A stretch of DNA of 64,000 bases from a virus: positions 1-64,000 of IMG/VR virus record IMGVR_UViG_3300036781_000821; one strand, 5' to 3'. Positions 44,770 to 52,667 of the stretch are shown piece by piece (within the stretch, counting starts at the first letter, position 1; each line of letters opens with the position of its first letter). Made by a program: the position numbers and the translations under genes. The notes beneath the pieces are model-generated. The model was not told the DNA's origin. It did not search any database and saw nothing but the letters and a program-made list of their open reading frames with translations.

Positions 44770-45152
44770 TGCCGCGCTGCCAATCTCCGGGCTTCCTCGA
44801 TCCGCGTGAAATAATCGTTCTTCTCGGCGGGCGTGACGACCACTGTGGTGACAGAAATGTTCGGTGTCAGGCCTTTCCACTCAGGCAGCACGGCCGCAGC
44901 GAATCCCATCAGGAACTTGTCCGAGACGTTTGGATCCTTCAATCGCGCGGTAACAATCTCGCGCAGTTGTTCCTCGTACCGCTCCTCGCATTCCTTAACC
45001 TCCTGGGCGAACTCAGTGCAGTTTTCGATCCTGCTTTTGAGCGTCGACGGCGAAACGCCAGCCAAGTCGCAGGCTTCGAGTTTATTCCTCGATTGGGCGT
45101 AGTAATGGAGGAAATCAGCCTCCCATTGTTCAGAAAACTCGCCGTGTGGCAC
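44766..45152 (-). CDS. Terminase small subunit-like
   Basis: The 128-residue protein has an N-terminal HTH (EACDLAGVSPSTLKSRIENC), a helical middle (EVKECEERYEEQLREIV) for oligomerisation and a variable C-terminus. The size and position directly before the large subunit support the call. It would recognise the packaging site. Confidence 0.68.
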   Translation of the reverse strand: MPHGEFSEQWEADFLHYYAQSRNKLEACDLAGVSPSTLKSRIENCTEFAQEVKECEERYEEQLREIVTARLKDPNVSDKFLMGFAAAVLPEWKGLTPNISVTTVVVTPAEKNDYFTRIEEARRLAARQ

Positions 45153-45222
45153 GCTGAGAGCAATAACGCACGTCCTAGCGAAGCATCAACCGGAATCAAG
45201 TCGACGGTTTTGGACGAACTGC

Positions 45223-45429
45223 TTAACGTCTCTTACGATTCACGCGCTTTCGCGGTCGAATGCGGAAGTGTGGACGAGCGGCCAGCCATGCGCGCGCTTC
45301 GTCTTCAGTGGCCTTGCGGTCGGGCATGGGAAAGCCCTGGTGACGCATGGACAGGATGAAATCGCGGCTCTTTGGTTTCTTGCCGCCGAGCGCAAACGCC
45401 AGCTCTTTGATCGAGAGGCGCTCACTCAT
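45223..45429 (-). CDS. Small DNA-binding-like protein
   Basis: The 68-residue protein opens with MSERLSIKELAFALGGKKP and ends in an Arg/Lys-rich tail (RPRKRVNRKRR), suggesting a small HTH or DNA-binding protein, possibly with the terminase. It overlaps the stop of the upstream frame. Confidence 0.52.
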   Translation of the reverse strand: MSERLSIKELAFALGGKKPKSRDFILSMRHQGFPMPDRKATEDEARAWLAARPHFRIRPRKRVNRKRR

Positions 45430-45544
45430 TCGTTCGAGTGCGCCAGAATTTTATCGGCTGACCATTGGGCTCAGGGAGCGGCGTCGACTGAAAGATGCTG
45501 TACGATGCGTACCGCAACAATTCGCGCTGGAGAAACGCGCACAT
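45422..45544 (-). CDS. Possible 40-residue protein; frame uncertain
   Basis: Between 45429 and 45630 all three minus frames are open, so the coding frame is ambiguous. This frame (MCAFLQRELLRYASYSIF and on) ends by overlapping the next gene start. A 50-residue frame beginning MVVMVANLAG (45613 down) and a 64-residue frame (45451-45645) are alternatives. One of the three is probably used. Confidence 0.25.
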   Translation of the reverse strand: MCAFLQRELLRYASYSIFQSTPLPEPNGQPIKFWRTRTNE

Positions 45545-45626
45545 CGCAGTTCGTGGCTGTTGATCTCTGCCCCAGAAATGTAAGCGAGATACAACCCGCC
45601 AGATTCGCCACCATAACCACCATGCG

Positions 45627-45947
45627 TTAGCTCGCACGCTCGCAACCTCGGGCATGAAGCCCTCGGTAGGCGAGTTTTGCAAATCCGTCAAGAAGATTTG
45701 TGCGTTTGTCGCCACAGGCTTCCCGCACGTCGGTGCTCACATTGAACTCGGCGTTCCAATAGTCGAGCGGGACGAACAAAAAGTCCTCGTAACGCCAAGG
45801 TTCACCGAACTCAACAAGGACATATCCGTGAAGGCCCGGAATGAAGGGGCGTTCAACGATGCACTCTACAGTGTAAATCTGGTGAAGCTGAGGCACTGGT
45901 CCAGGCCAAAGCGGTTGCTGACCACGATAAATATAGACCACTTTCAC
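45627..45947 (-). CDS. Phage hypothetical protein, 106 residues
   Basis: The protein has beta-rich and aromatic segments (KVVYIYRGQQPLWPGPVPQ, YVLVEFGEPWRYEDFLFVP) with an SH3-like feel. It overlaps the replication-type gene by 4 bp. No family is identified. Confidence 0.55.
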   Translation of the reverse strand: MKVVYIYRGQQPLWPGPVPQLHQIYTVECIVERPFIPGLHGYVLVEFGEPWRYEDFLFVPLDYWNAEFNVSTDVREACGDKRTNLLDGFAKLAYRGLHARGCERAS

Positions 45948-46876
45948 GCTGCCCTCGCTTTCTCCACTGAACTCACCAACTTCACGATCCGATTTCGCAG
46001 CGTGATGTCCGTCATACCACCTCGATTCGCCACGTCATCGCAATACTGGATCATTCCCTGTTCATCGCGAGAGAGGCCGGCAACTTGAGCCCTCACAGCG
46101 TCTTCACCCTCAGCCAACAGCTTTTCCACGATGCCGTAGAGCCGTTTCCACTGCGCTTGTTCTCTCTTCGTGGTTTCAGTACGCGCCGCATCCGCACGTT
46201 CCTTCGCCTTGGCTTTCGCCGCAGGTTGCGGATCTGGCGCGCCCAGGTTGCCTAGCCAGCTCAGCAAGAACGTTCGCGTCATGGGCTTGCCCGGATACTT
46301 GATCTTGGATTTGTTCTCCGCGAGCTGTGCCTCGCGCTCAACTTCCAAATGGCGATAGGCCGGGCTTGCCTTCAGCTCCTTCAGGTATTCGGGAGTGACT
46401 TGATCGAAGCCGACGCGCGGCGCAGCCGGTTCCTCTCTTCTTCCATTCCGTTCCATTCCATTCCCTTCCATAGGCACTTCGCCGCAGCGTGGTGCGGTTT
46501 CGCCGCATGAAGGTGCGAGATTGTCGGAAGCTGCTGCCTCCGTGTCGAATAGCTCCAGCCAACCGATCTTAAGAAGCCGCGGAATTGCCTCCTCAAAGAC
46601 CGCTTCAGAGCCATGCGTCATGCGCGCTAAAGACCCCGCATCATGGGCCACCGCACCCTCCCGCAGGAGAGTGCCGCGCATGTCGCACTTGCTTGCGACC
46701 TCCACAATCAGCGCCCAAGCGCCGAAGTGGGACATCCCATTCGCGTGGTGCAGTAATTCAGTGAAGCCGTCGCCATCGTGCTTATTGGGCATCGGAACCC
46801 ATTCCATGCGTTTCAACTCACGTGTGCGGTTGTTCTCGAAGAGATTGGCCCACTCTCTGACGCGAAGGACTTTCAT
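45944..46876 (-). CDS. Phage replication-organiser-like protein
   Basis: The start at 46876 (MKVLRVREW) overlaps the upstream gene by 4 bp and gives 310 residues. The N-terminal 110 residues look like a winged helix (LTRMTHGS-type turn, LKIGWLELF), as in phage primosome-loading proteins. After an acidic linker there is a helical C-terminal part (about 170-300). It may organise replication, since the element has no polymerase or primase of its own. The frame also allows a start at 46912. Confidence 0.55.
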   Translation of the reverse strand: MKVLRVREWANLFENNRTRELKRMEWVPMPNKHDGDGFTELLHHANGMSHFGAWALIVEVASKCDMRGTLLREGAVAHDAGSLARMTHGSEAVFEEAIPRLLKIGWLELFDTEAAASDNLAPSCGETAPRCGEVPMEGNGMERNGRREEPAAPRVGFDQVTPEYLKELKASPAYRHLEVEREAQLAENKSKIKYPGKPMTRTFLLSWLGNLGAPDPQPAAKAKAKERADAARTETTKREQAQWKRLYGIVEKLLAEGEDAVRAQVAGLSRDEQGMIQYCDDVANRGGMTDITLRNRIVKLVSSVEKARAA

Positions 46877-47253
46877 AACCGCGCTGCTTTTCTCCGGTTG
46901 CACGAACCGCATAACGGTTGAAGATTGCGTTCTTCGTCGGTTCCACCTTTCGATACCGGCATAATATGATCAACTTGAAGATCCATCGAAGTGCTGCAAT
47001 GAAGGCATCGGCCCGCTGCCAGCACCCGACGCCGAACGTCAGGGGATAACTTACCTCGCTTGAAACGCGGCGCAACTGGCCCGAATCGGACAGCCCCAAT
47101 GAATGCAAGACCTTTAAATGGCTCACGAACTCCAAACAGGCATGATTCGCAAAGACGACGAAACAACGCACCTTCCTGCTCCAGACTCATCATCTGGACG
47201 TTCGCATCAGCCAGGTAGTCCCCGGCATAGAACTGGAAGGCGGGGGATTTCAT
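46873..47253 (-). CDS. DUF1376-like N-terminus fused to HNH endonuclease
   Basis: Residues 1-42 (KSPAFQFYAGDYLADANVQM, then LEQEGALFRRLCESCLF) match the start of DUF1376 phage replication proteins. Residues 75-126 are an HNH nuclease: CLHC, a VDHIMPVSKGGTDEERNLQ core, and CGSCNRRK. The usual remainder of the DUF1376 protein is missing here. An HNH may have invaded an old replication gene, leaving the gene at 45944-46876 as its partner. The fusion boundary is clear at about residue 45. Confidence 0.68.
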   Translation of the reverse strand: MKSPAFQFYAGDYLADANVQMMSLEQEGALFRRLCESCLFGVREPFKGLAFIGAVRFGPVAPRFKRGKLSPDVRRRVLAAGRCLHCSTSMDLQVDHIMPVSKGGTDEERNLQPLCGSCNRRKAARL

Positions 47254-47831
47254 GCGCCGCGCTCCAATCGCCGCAGACGCGCTATTTCCGCTGCCAACTT
47301 CTCGCCGATGTCGTGAACCTGATCCTCGATGGCGATGTTCTCGCCAAAATAAACTTGATGCCGCAGCCGGCGAACCCGTTCGCTGGTAAAACAGCCGGAC
47401 ATCAGCAGCGCTTGAATATTGATCTGATCCCAGGCATCGGCCACGCGCACACGCGGTGCCTTCGCCACGGACCAGCCGTTGTCCCCGCGAACGATCAAAC
47501 CCGCTTCATCCGGTAGTTCCTTTTTCGAGACCAGTCCGGGCAAACACGCGAAATAGAATCGGGCGCAGAAAGGCAGATACTTTTTCCATTTGTTGGTCGA
47601 GACATCCTTCAGGTAGTCGTTGCGCGACACCTTCACGTCGTAAATCGCGGGATTGAACCGCGTGTACGATCGTTCAAGCGTCAACACATCGGGAATGGGA
47701 ATGCGGCCACCGCTCAACCAGATGGAATCAATTCTTGGCTCCGCAAACACAATGCGCATGCCGTAGAAGAACTTTGCCAGATCCTCTACGACCGCGCCGT
47801 GCGGCGTTTCCCCCAGTGGACGCCGACGCAT
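47250..47831 (-). CDS. MmcB-like PD-(D/E)XK nuclease-family protein
   Basis: The 193-residue protein contains IPDVLTLERSYTRFNPAIYD followed by VKVSRNDYLKD and KWKKYLPFCARFYFA. This is the pattern of the MmcB-type restriction-endonuclease-like family (D followed by an Asp/Lys pair). A phage recombination, repair or defence role is possible. It overlaps the HNH fusion gene by 4 bp. Confidence 0.6.
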   Translation of the reverse strand: MRRRPLGETPHGAVVEDLAKFFYGMRIVFAEPRIDSIWLSGGRIPIPDVLTLERSYTRFNPAIYDVKVSRNDYLKDVSTNKWKKYLPFCARFYFACLPGLVSKKELPDEAGLIVRGDNGWSVAKAPRVRVADAWDQINIQALLMSGCFTSERVRRLRHQVYFGENIAIEDQVHDIGEKLAAEIARLRRLERGA

Positions 47832-47834
47832 AGA

Positions 47835-48626
47835 CTACGATGCTTCCGCCAGCCGCTTCATATCGTCCAACGCCTCTTTGTTGGAGCAATAGAAGTTTGG
47901 GATTTTCTCAATCTTCGGATCGCTCTTGAGGTAGATCAACGCAGCAGCAGCCGGAGTTCCCATGCAAAACTCCATCGCCCGACCCGCATCACCAGCAAGA
48001 TGAACAACCCATCCCGCCTGGCAATGCGTCGTGTCGCAGGAGTGCCAGTTGTTCATGTCCAGCGCGTCGGGTTTGCACGCGGCCTCATATACCGCTTTGT
48101 GAATGTCTTTAATGAACGGCACGCCATTGAGGTCGGCACCGCTCAGGACGGCATCGCGCAGGTCGGCACCGCGCAGGACGGCATCGCGCAGGACGGCACC
48201 GCTCAGGACGGCATCGCGCAGGTCGGCACCGCGCAGGACGGCATCGCGCAGGTCGGCACCGCGCAGGTCGGCACCGCGCAGGACGGCATCGCGCAGGACG
48301 GCATCGCGCAGGTCGGCACCGCGCAGGTCGGCACCGCGCAGGACGGCATCGCGCAGGACGGCATCGCTCAGGACGGCACCGCGCAGGTCGGCATCGCTCA
48401 GGACGGCATCGCGCAGGACGGCATCGCGCAGGTCGGCACCGCGCAGGTCGGCACCGCGCAGGACGGCATCGCGCAGGTCGGCACCGCGCAGGACGGCATC
48501 GCGCAGGACGGCACCGCTCAGGACGGCATCGCTCTTAACAGCAGCTTCCAACGCCAGTTTCCAACTATCCGTTTCAATGGAGAAAAGCACGCTCCCCGTC
48601 CAACGACTCTTGATTTCAAACTTCAT
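47835..48626 (-). CDS. Pentapeptide-repeat protein
   Basis: The 263-residue protein has a unique N-terminal 31 residues, then 27 pentapeptide units (GADLR/DAVLR types) forming a right-handed quadrilateral beta helix. A unique C-terminal 95 residues includes MNNWHSCDTTHCQAGW, a Cys/His patch. Some pentapeptide proteins mimic DNA and inhibit gyrase; the C-terminal domain resembles those fused to repeat shields in some phages. The DNA repeats are nearly identical (see the repeat entry), so the array is young. It starts 4 bp inside the next upstream frame. Confidence 0.8.
   Translation of the reverse strand: MKFEIKSRWTGSVLFSIETDSWKLALEAAVKSDAVLSGAVLRDAVLRGADLRDAVLRGADLRGADLRDAVLRDAVLSDADLRGAVLSDAVLRDAVLRGADLRGADLRDAVLRDAVLRGADLRGADLRDAVLRGADLRDAVLSGAVLRDAVLRGADLRDAVLSGADLNGVPFIKDIHKAVYEAACKPDALDMNNWHSCDTTHCQAGWVVHLAGDAGRAMEFCMGTPAAAALIYLKSDPKIEKIPNFYCSNKEALDDMKRLAEAS
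48131..48535. repeat. 15-bp coding repeat array, 27 units
   Basis: The pentapeptide region consists of 15-bp units with only a few variable bases. Positions 48241-48300 and 48301-48360 are identical, a recent 60-bp tandem duplication, and 48421-48480 differs by one base. Because unit length is a multiple of 3 with few stops, all plus frames also remain open. Confidence 0.85.
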
Positions 48627-48814
48627 TTTTTCCTTGGGTTTGTGACCCTCGAAGCCAAGGCACAGGCGAACGCTCGATGACTGATGATTGTGAAGGCAGC
48701 AGAAGAAAGAACGCTGCCCATGCCTTGGCCGCGAGAGTCTGGATTAACTGCCTTCACGAGGCCGACCATAAAGGCCAGCGTGAGCGTGTCAACACAATTT
48801 TTCGGATTCGGCAT
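48623..48814 (-). CDS. Possible small protein, 63 residues
   Basis: The stop overlaps the start of the pentapeptide gene by 4 bp, which favours translation. The content (one weak hydrophobic stretch, Ser/Ala-rich) is not informative. It overlaps the neighbouring frame at 48789-48814. Confidence 0.35.
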   Translation of the reverse strand: MPNPKNCVDTLTLAFMVGLVKAVNPDSRGQGMGSVLSSAAFTIISHRAFACALASRVTNPRKK

Positions 48815-49031
48815 CCATTCGAAACCCGAACAGGAGCAGATTCTGTAGTCGCTGTGGTGAGAGCGTAGCCATCTTGAACGGCGGCTCCAGTTGGGTCTCA
48901 GCGCAGGGATCTTCGTTCCAGCTCAGAACCCCAGCCGCGAAATCGTTCCAACGCCTCATCCAGTCCAGCCGCGCTTGGAGCATGGAGGGGAGATGTGGGT
49001 GTTTTAGTCGCCGAAGATTCTTGTTGCGCAT
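48789..49031 (-). CDS. Possible small protein, 80 residues
   Basis: The frame opens at 49031 with MRNKNLRRLKH and shows a helical region (LQARLDWMRRWNDFAAG). It overlaps the 63-residue frame downstream. It would be the first gene of the leftward pentapeptide operon and is divergent from the methylase gene at 49248. Confidence 0.35.
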   Translation of the reverse strand: MRNKNLRRLKHPHLPSMLQARLDWMRRWNDFAAGVLSWNEDPCAETQLEPPFKMATLSPQRLQNLLLFGFRMDAESEKLC

Positions 49032-49247
49032 TTGTAGCGGGGTTGGCGACGACGGGACCGGAATAGGTAGAAGAGAATGGCGAACGGGCCGAACATGATC
49101 ACGTGCCCGAGCCTGACCAGGCGACCGAAATGGTCAAGAACAAAAGTGCGTTAGAATGTATGGTTTGACAAGCAACTCAGGCTAACCCGGCGCAAGGTTT
49201 TCGATGGCGCTGACGATTGATGGAAAGGCTCGTTTCGCACCTATCGA

Positions 49248-50399
49248 ATGGCGACTGTCACAAATCCGCTGCCCTCCGGCTTCCAGCCGCCGCCCGCTGT
49301 TCTCGCGCCGAATTGGGCGGGAAGCGCGTTAAAGGCCGAAAGCACGTTCCACCAGCTCTCGCCATACATCGGAAAACTCAAGTCCTCCATCGCCGGATCG
49401 TTGATTGAACAGTTCACGCAACCGTCAGATGTGGTATACGATCCGTTCTCGGGAAGTGGCACGGTTGCGCTCGAAGCGTGGATTGCCGGCCGCCACATCA
49501 TCGCCAACGATCTAAGCCCATACGCGGCGATCCTCACGCGCGCAAAACTTTTTCCCTACGATTCGCTTGAAGACGCGCTCGACGACATGGAGGATCTTGA
49601 GGACTTCGCCGCAGCCGTGGCCGATAGCCTCGACCTTCGCACCGTTCCCCGATGGGTGCGCGAGTTTTTCCATACCCGAACCCTTCGCGAAACTCTCGGG
49701 TGGACTTACGTACTCAGGCAACGGCGCCGCTGGTTTCTGTTGGCATCCCTCATGGGCATCTTGCACCACCAGAGACCGGGCTTTCTATCATTCCCGAGCA
49801 GCCACACCGTGCCCTATTTGCGGAAGAAGGCTTTCCCGCCCGCGAAGTTTCCCGATCTCTACGAATACCGCTCGCTGGCAGACCGCTTCGAGGCCAAGAT
49901 TGAACGTGCCTTTTCCCGTGTTCCCGATCTGGACAGCGGAATTAACCGCGCATGCTTCCAGACATCGGCGCATCTCCTTACGCCCGCGCAGAAGGTGGAT
50001 GCCATTATCACGAGCCCGCCGTACATGCGGCAGCTCGATTACGGCCGCGACAACCGCCTCCGACTTTGGTTCCTGGGTGTTCCCGACTCCCGCGCGCTCG
50101 ATCACGAGATTTCGCCGCGCAAGGACGCTTTCCTGAAGCTCATGGCGCGTTGCTTCAAGAAGTGGAAGTCGATCTTGAAGCCCGATCGCTATTGCATCCT
50201 CGTCGTGGGCGACGGCAGCAGCGAGTTAAAAGATGCCAATCTTCCCGTACTCATCTCCCAGATCGCGCAGAAGGAAGGGTTCGTCCACGTCCTCGACCAC
50301 ACTGAAGCCATACCGAACGAGCGCCGGGTCCGCCGCGGACTGACGGGCAGCACGTCGGAAACAATCGTCATCCTTCGCAACGCATCGCGCAGTACATAG
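49248..50399 (+). CDS. DNA methyltransferase (SPPY-type) of candidate defence cassette
   Basis: The 383-residue protein has the SAM motif DPFSGSGT (65-72) before the catalytic TSPPY (255-259), an order found in some amino-methyltransferases. It would methylate adenine-N6 or cytosine-N4. It begins a rightward three-gene run in an otherwise leftward prophage region. The DUF262 gene starts 11 bp after its stop. No restriction nuclease with a recognisable REase fold follows, so the usual modification-restriction pairing is replaced here. Confidence 0.82.
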   Translation: MATVTNPLPSGFQPPPAVLAPNWAGSALKAESTFHQLSPYIGKLKSSIAGSLIEQFTQPSDVVYDPFSGSGTVALEAWIAGRHIIANDLSPYAAILTRAKLFPYDSLEDALDDMEDLEDFAAAVADSLDLRTVPRWVREFFHTRTLRETLGWTYVLRQRRRWFLLASLMGILHHQRPGFLSFPSSHTVPYLRKKAFPPAKFPDLYEYRSLADRFEAKIERAFSRVPDLDSGINRACFQTSAHLLTPAQKVDAIITSPPYMRQLDYGRDNRLRLWFLGVPDSRALDHEISPRKDAFLKLMARCFKKWKSILKPDRYCILVVGDGSSELKDANLPVLISQIAQKEGFVHVLDHTEAIPNERRVRRGLTGSTSETIVILRNASRST

Positions 50400-50409
50400 G
50401 AGCGACACA

Positions 50410-51492
50410 ATGCAGCAGGTTTTCAACACGCGTAACTATAGCGTTCGAGATTTTGAAGAATGGCAGCAACGCGACGAGCTTGTACTACAGCCCAAATTCC
50501 AACGCCGCGAGGTATGGAGCGAAAAGGCTCGCTCCTATTTGATCGACACGATCATCCGAGGAAAGCCCATACCCAAGGTCTATATGCGGCAGGATGTCAA
50601 TCCCAAGACCCGCCGCGTATTGCGCGAAATCGTCGATGGGCAACAGCGACTTCATTCCGTTCTCAACTTCTTGAAGGATGGATTTAAGATCAGCCGCGCC
50701 CACAACGAAGAGTTTGGCGGAAAAACATTCAGCCAACTGAACGAGGACGCGCAACGCGACATCCTCAAATACGAGTTCGCCGTTGACCTCCTTCAGGACA
50801 TGCCGGACAACGAGATTTACAATATCTTTGCGCGGATCAACACCTATTCCGAGAAGCTGAAGGATCAAGAATTACGCAATTCAAAGTGGTACGGCTTCTT
50901 CAAGTCTTCCGTTTATTTGCTCGCCGAAGAGTTCACCACATTCTTTGTAGAAAACAAGCTCTTCACCGCGAAAACGATCCTCCGCATGGCCGAGGCCGAA
51001 TTCATATCGGATCTTCTCCTGTCGATGCACGAGGGAATCGTCGCGCGGTCCAAGATGGTGCTCGACAACGCATACAAAAAATACGATGATGATTTCCCGT
51101 CTCGCAAAACCTACGAAAAAAGGTTCCGTGAGACCATTGACATCATCAAGGCCATCCACGGTGATGACCTCGGGGAATCCGAATTTCGAGCGCAGCGGCT
51201 TTTCTATCCGATGTTCTGCTCGATTTACCACCTCAAGTACGGCCTTCCCAATTTCACGCTTCCCCGAAAGACGATCAAGGTATCGGACTACCCCAAGATG
51301 AAGACCGCCCTTGAGTCGGTCGATACGCTACTGGAAGAGATCAAAGAATCTCACACCAACCCGGCTGCGCTCGCTCTTTCGGATGTTGACAGCAAGTTCT
51401 ACGACTCAATAACAGTGCACTTCGTCCACGCGGACAAGCGCGTAATTTCCACGACCTACATTTGCCGAAAACTCGCCAAGGTATTGAGCTAA
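50410..51492 (+). CDS. DUF262-family protein with DGQQR motif
   Basis: In this 360-residue protein, QPKFQRREVW (27-36) and IVDGQQRL (75-81) are the hallmark motifs of the DUF262/ParB-like NTPase fold seen in GmrS and SspE-type defence proteins. No DUF1524 HNH (GmrD-like) domain is present, so nucleolytic action must come from a partner. It lies between the methylase and the HEPN-type gene, with spacings of 10 and 6 bp. It likely senses DNA modification state and hydrolyses nucleotides; this is inferred from the family. Confidence 0.8.
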   Translation: MQQVFNTRNYSVRDFEEWQQRDELVLQPKFQRREVWSEKARSYLIDTIIRGKPIPKVYMRQDVNPKTRRVLREIVDGQQRLHSVLNFLKDGFKISRAHNEEFGGKTFSQLNEDAQRDILKYEFAVDLLQDMPDNEIYNIFARINTYSEKLKDQELRNSKWYGFFKSSVYLLAEEFTTFFVENKLFTAKTILRMAEAEFISDLLLSMHEGIVARSKMVLDNAYKKYDDDFPSRKTYEKRFRETIDIIKAIHGDDLGESEFRAQRLFYPMFCSIYHLKYGLPNFTLPRKTIKVSDYPKMKTALESVDTLLEEIKESHTNPAALALSDVDSKFYDSITVHFVHADKRVISTTYICRKLAKVLS

Positions 51493-51498
51493 AAGTTT

Positions 51499-52140
51499 AT
51501 GCCTGCACCCCGCCTTCACTCAGCGCTAGTTTCGTTTTCCCGCTCCGTAGAAGAAGCACGGGACTTGGCTGATGACGCTCACCGATGGTCCACGCCCCCG
51601 CGCCCAGGCGCACGCTCCCAAATCACAATCCAACGGCGCAACACACTTACCGAGATGGCCTTTTTGAGAGCCTTCACAAGTTGGGAAAGCTTTTTAGAAG
51701 ATACATTCCTTCTTTATTTGTTGGGTCATAAACCACCAAAGGGAGCGCCTCCCCGCCGTTATGGGTTTCCTCAAACCCCGGATGCGGCGGCAGAATGGTG
51801 TACCGATGGTAAGCCATATGCCAAATGGCACGTGAACGACGTGCAGCGCAGGGCGAACCGATGGTTCAAAGATGGAAAGCCGTTCACTCCCGCGCTCCAA
51901 AGCCAGCAATCCCGACTGATGCAGCTCGTTAGCATTCGCAACGCGATTGCCCATGAATCCGACAGCGCCAAAGGTAAATTTGAAAACGTCGTTCGCACTG
52001 AACTTGGGGCCGTGCCGCCGAACACGACGGTGGGTTCATTCTTGATGACGACCAAACCGAACACAACGCCTCCGATTTCGTTTCTGGAATTTTATGTCAG
52101 CGAGATTCTCCGGGCCGCTCAGAACATTGTCCCGAGATGA
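51499..52140 (+). CDS. HEPN-type ribonuclease-like protein
   Basis: The 213-residue all-helical protein contains the motif R147-N-x3-H152 (IRNAIAHES), the R-x4-6-H signature of HEPN RNases common in toxins and defence effectors. MAFLRAFTSWESFLEDTFLL forms the first long helix. It ends the methylase/DUF262 operon and overlaps a minus-strand tRNA-like element by 3 bp. It is the likely killing or RNA-cleaving effector. The HEPN call rests on one motif and helix pattern. Confidence 0.66.
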   Translation: MPAPRLHSALVSFSRSVEEARDLADDAHRWSTPPRPGARSQITIQRRNTLTEMAFLRAFTSWESFLEDTFLLYLLGHKPPKGAPPRRYGFPQTPDAAAEWCTDGKPYAKWHVNDVQRRANRWFKDGKPFTPALQSQQSRLMQLVSIRNAIAHESDSAKGKFENVVRTELGAVPPNTTVGSFLMTTKPNTTPPISFLEFYVSEILRAAQNIVPR

Positions 52141-52215
52141 CGGAGGAAGGATTCGAACCTTCCTTACTGCGGGATTCGCACCCCATGTCAGCTTCCCTCG
52201 CCAGAGGCACCGTCA
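52138..52215 (-). ncRNA. tRNA-like element, incomplete cloverleaf
   Basis: Read on the minus strand, TGACGG and CCGTCA pair at the ends. A perfect T arm is present (GAAGG-TTCGAAT-CCTTC), and CCTC-TGGC-GAGG could be a D-like hairpin. The middle forms a second T-loop-like hairpin (GGGG-TGCGAAT-CCC) instead of a normal anticodon arm. It may be a decayed tRNA or tRNA mimic at the end of the defence cassette. Confidence 0.3.
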
Positions 52216-52278
52216 AAACTGTTTCGTCCGCACCTTCAAAGGCGTAATCCACGTCGTAAGGGAAGGCAGACGCTTCGT

Positions 52279-52452
52279 TCATGGAAGGACACGCCATTCC
52301 AATCTTTGAACACGAGAATCGAGCGTTATTACCCAACCGACTCCCGCATACAGCCAGCAGCCAATTTGAAACGCGCCAATCATAGCCAGCGCGAAGAAGC
52401 ACGCCAGAGCCACATCGACCCACACACTTTCCTTCTCAGACTTCCTACTCAT
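52279..52452 (-). CDS. Small membrane protein, 57 residues
   Basis: The start at 52452 (MSRKSEKES) gives two hydrophobic stretches (about 12-40). It is part of the small-gene operon running left from 55 kb. No family is known. Confidence 0.45.
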   Translation of the reverse strand: MSRKSEKESVWVDVALACFFALAMIGAFQIGCWLYAGVGWVITLDSRVQRLEWRVLP

Positions 52453-52475
52453 TCCATTCCTTCTGTTTTGGTCGA

Positions 52476-52667
52476 CTAACACATATCCGCCACGCGCACC
52501 CGTTTGTGCGCTGGCGGTTCCGGCATCTTCAACCGTAGATGCGGAAAGCTGGGGTTAAGGCTTGGCGTTGCTGGAATGCGCCTCATCAAAATGTGAAAGC
52601 TGCAAATCGCCGTCACCAGCCCGAAGATCAGCAGCCAGTACACCATTGCCCAATGTCGGAGCGTCAT
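52476..52667 (-). CDS. Small single-span membrane protein
   Basis: The 63-residue protein has a hydrophobic N-terminal half (WAMVYWLLIFGLVTAICSF) and a Pro/Arg-rich tail. It overlaps the upstream gene by 4 bp. The function is unknown. Confidence 0.48.
   Translation of the reverse strand: MTLRHWAMVYWLLIFGLVTAICSFHILMRRIPATPSLNPSFPHLRLKMPEPPAHKRVRVADMC

Noticed and set aside
45451-45645. 64-residue minus frame
   Set aside because: It competes with two other open frames in the same stretch and has no motif; it is mentioned as an alternative only.
48131-48535. Possible CRISPR array
   Set aside because: The repeats are contiguous 15-bp coding units without unique spacers, and there are no cas genes.
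48103-48680. Long rightward open frames with repeats through the pentapeptide region
   Set aside because: They exist because the 15-bp repeats keep every frame open. The minus frame gives clean pentapeptide units with unique domains on both sides; the plus frames give only Arg/Ser/Ala or Ala/Gln/Asp repeats.
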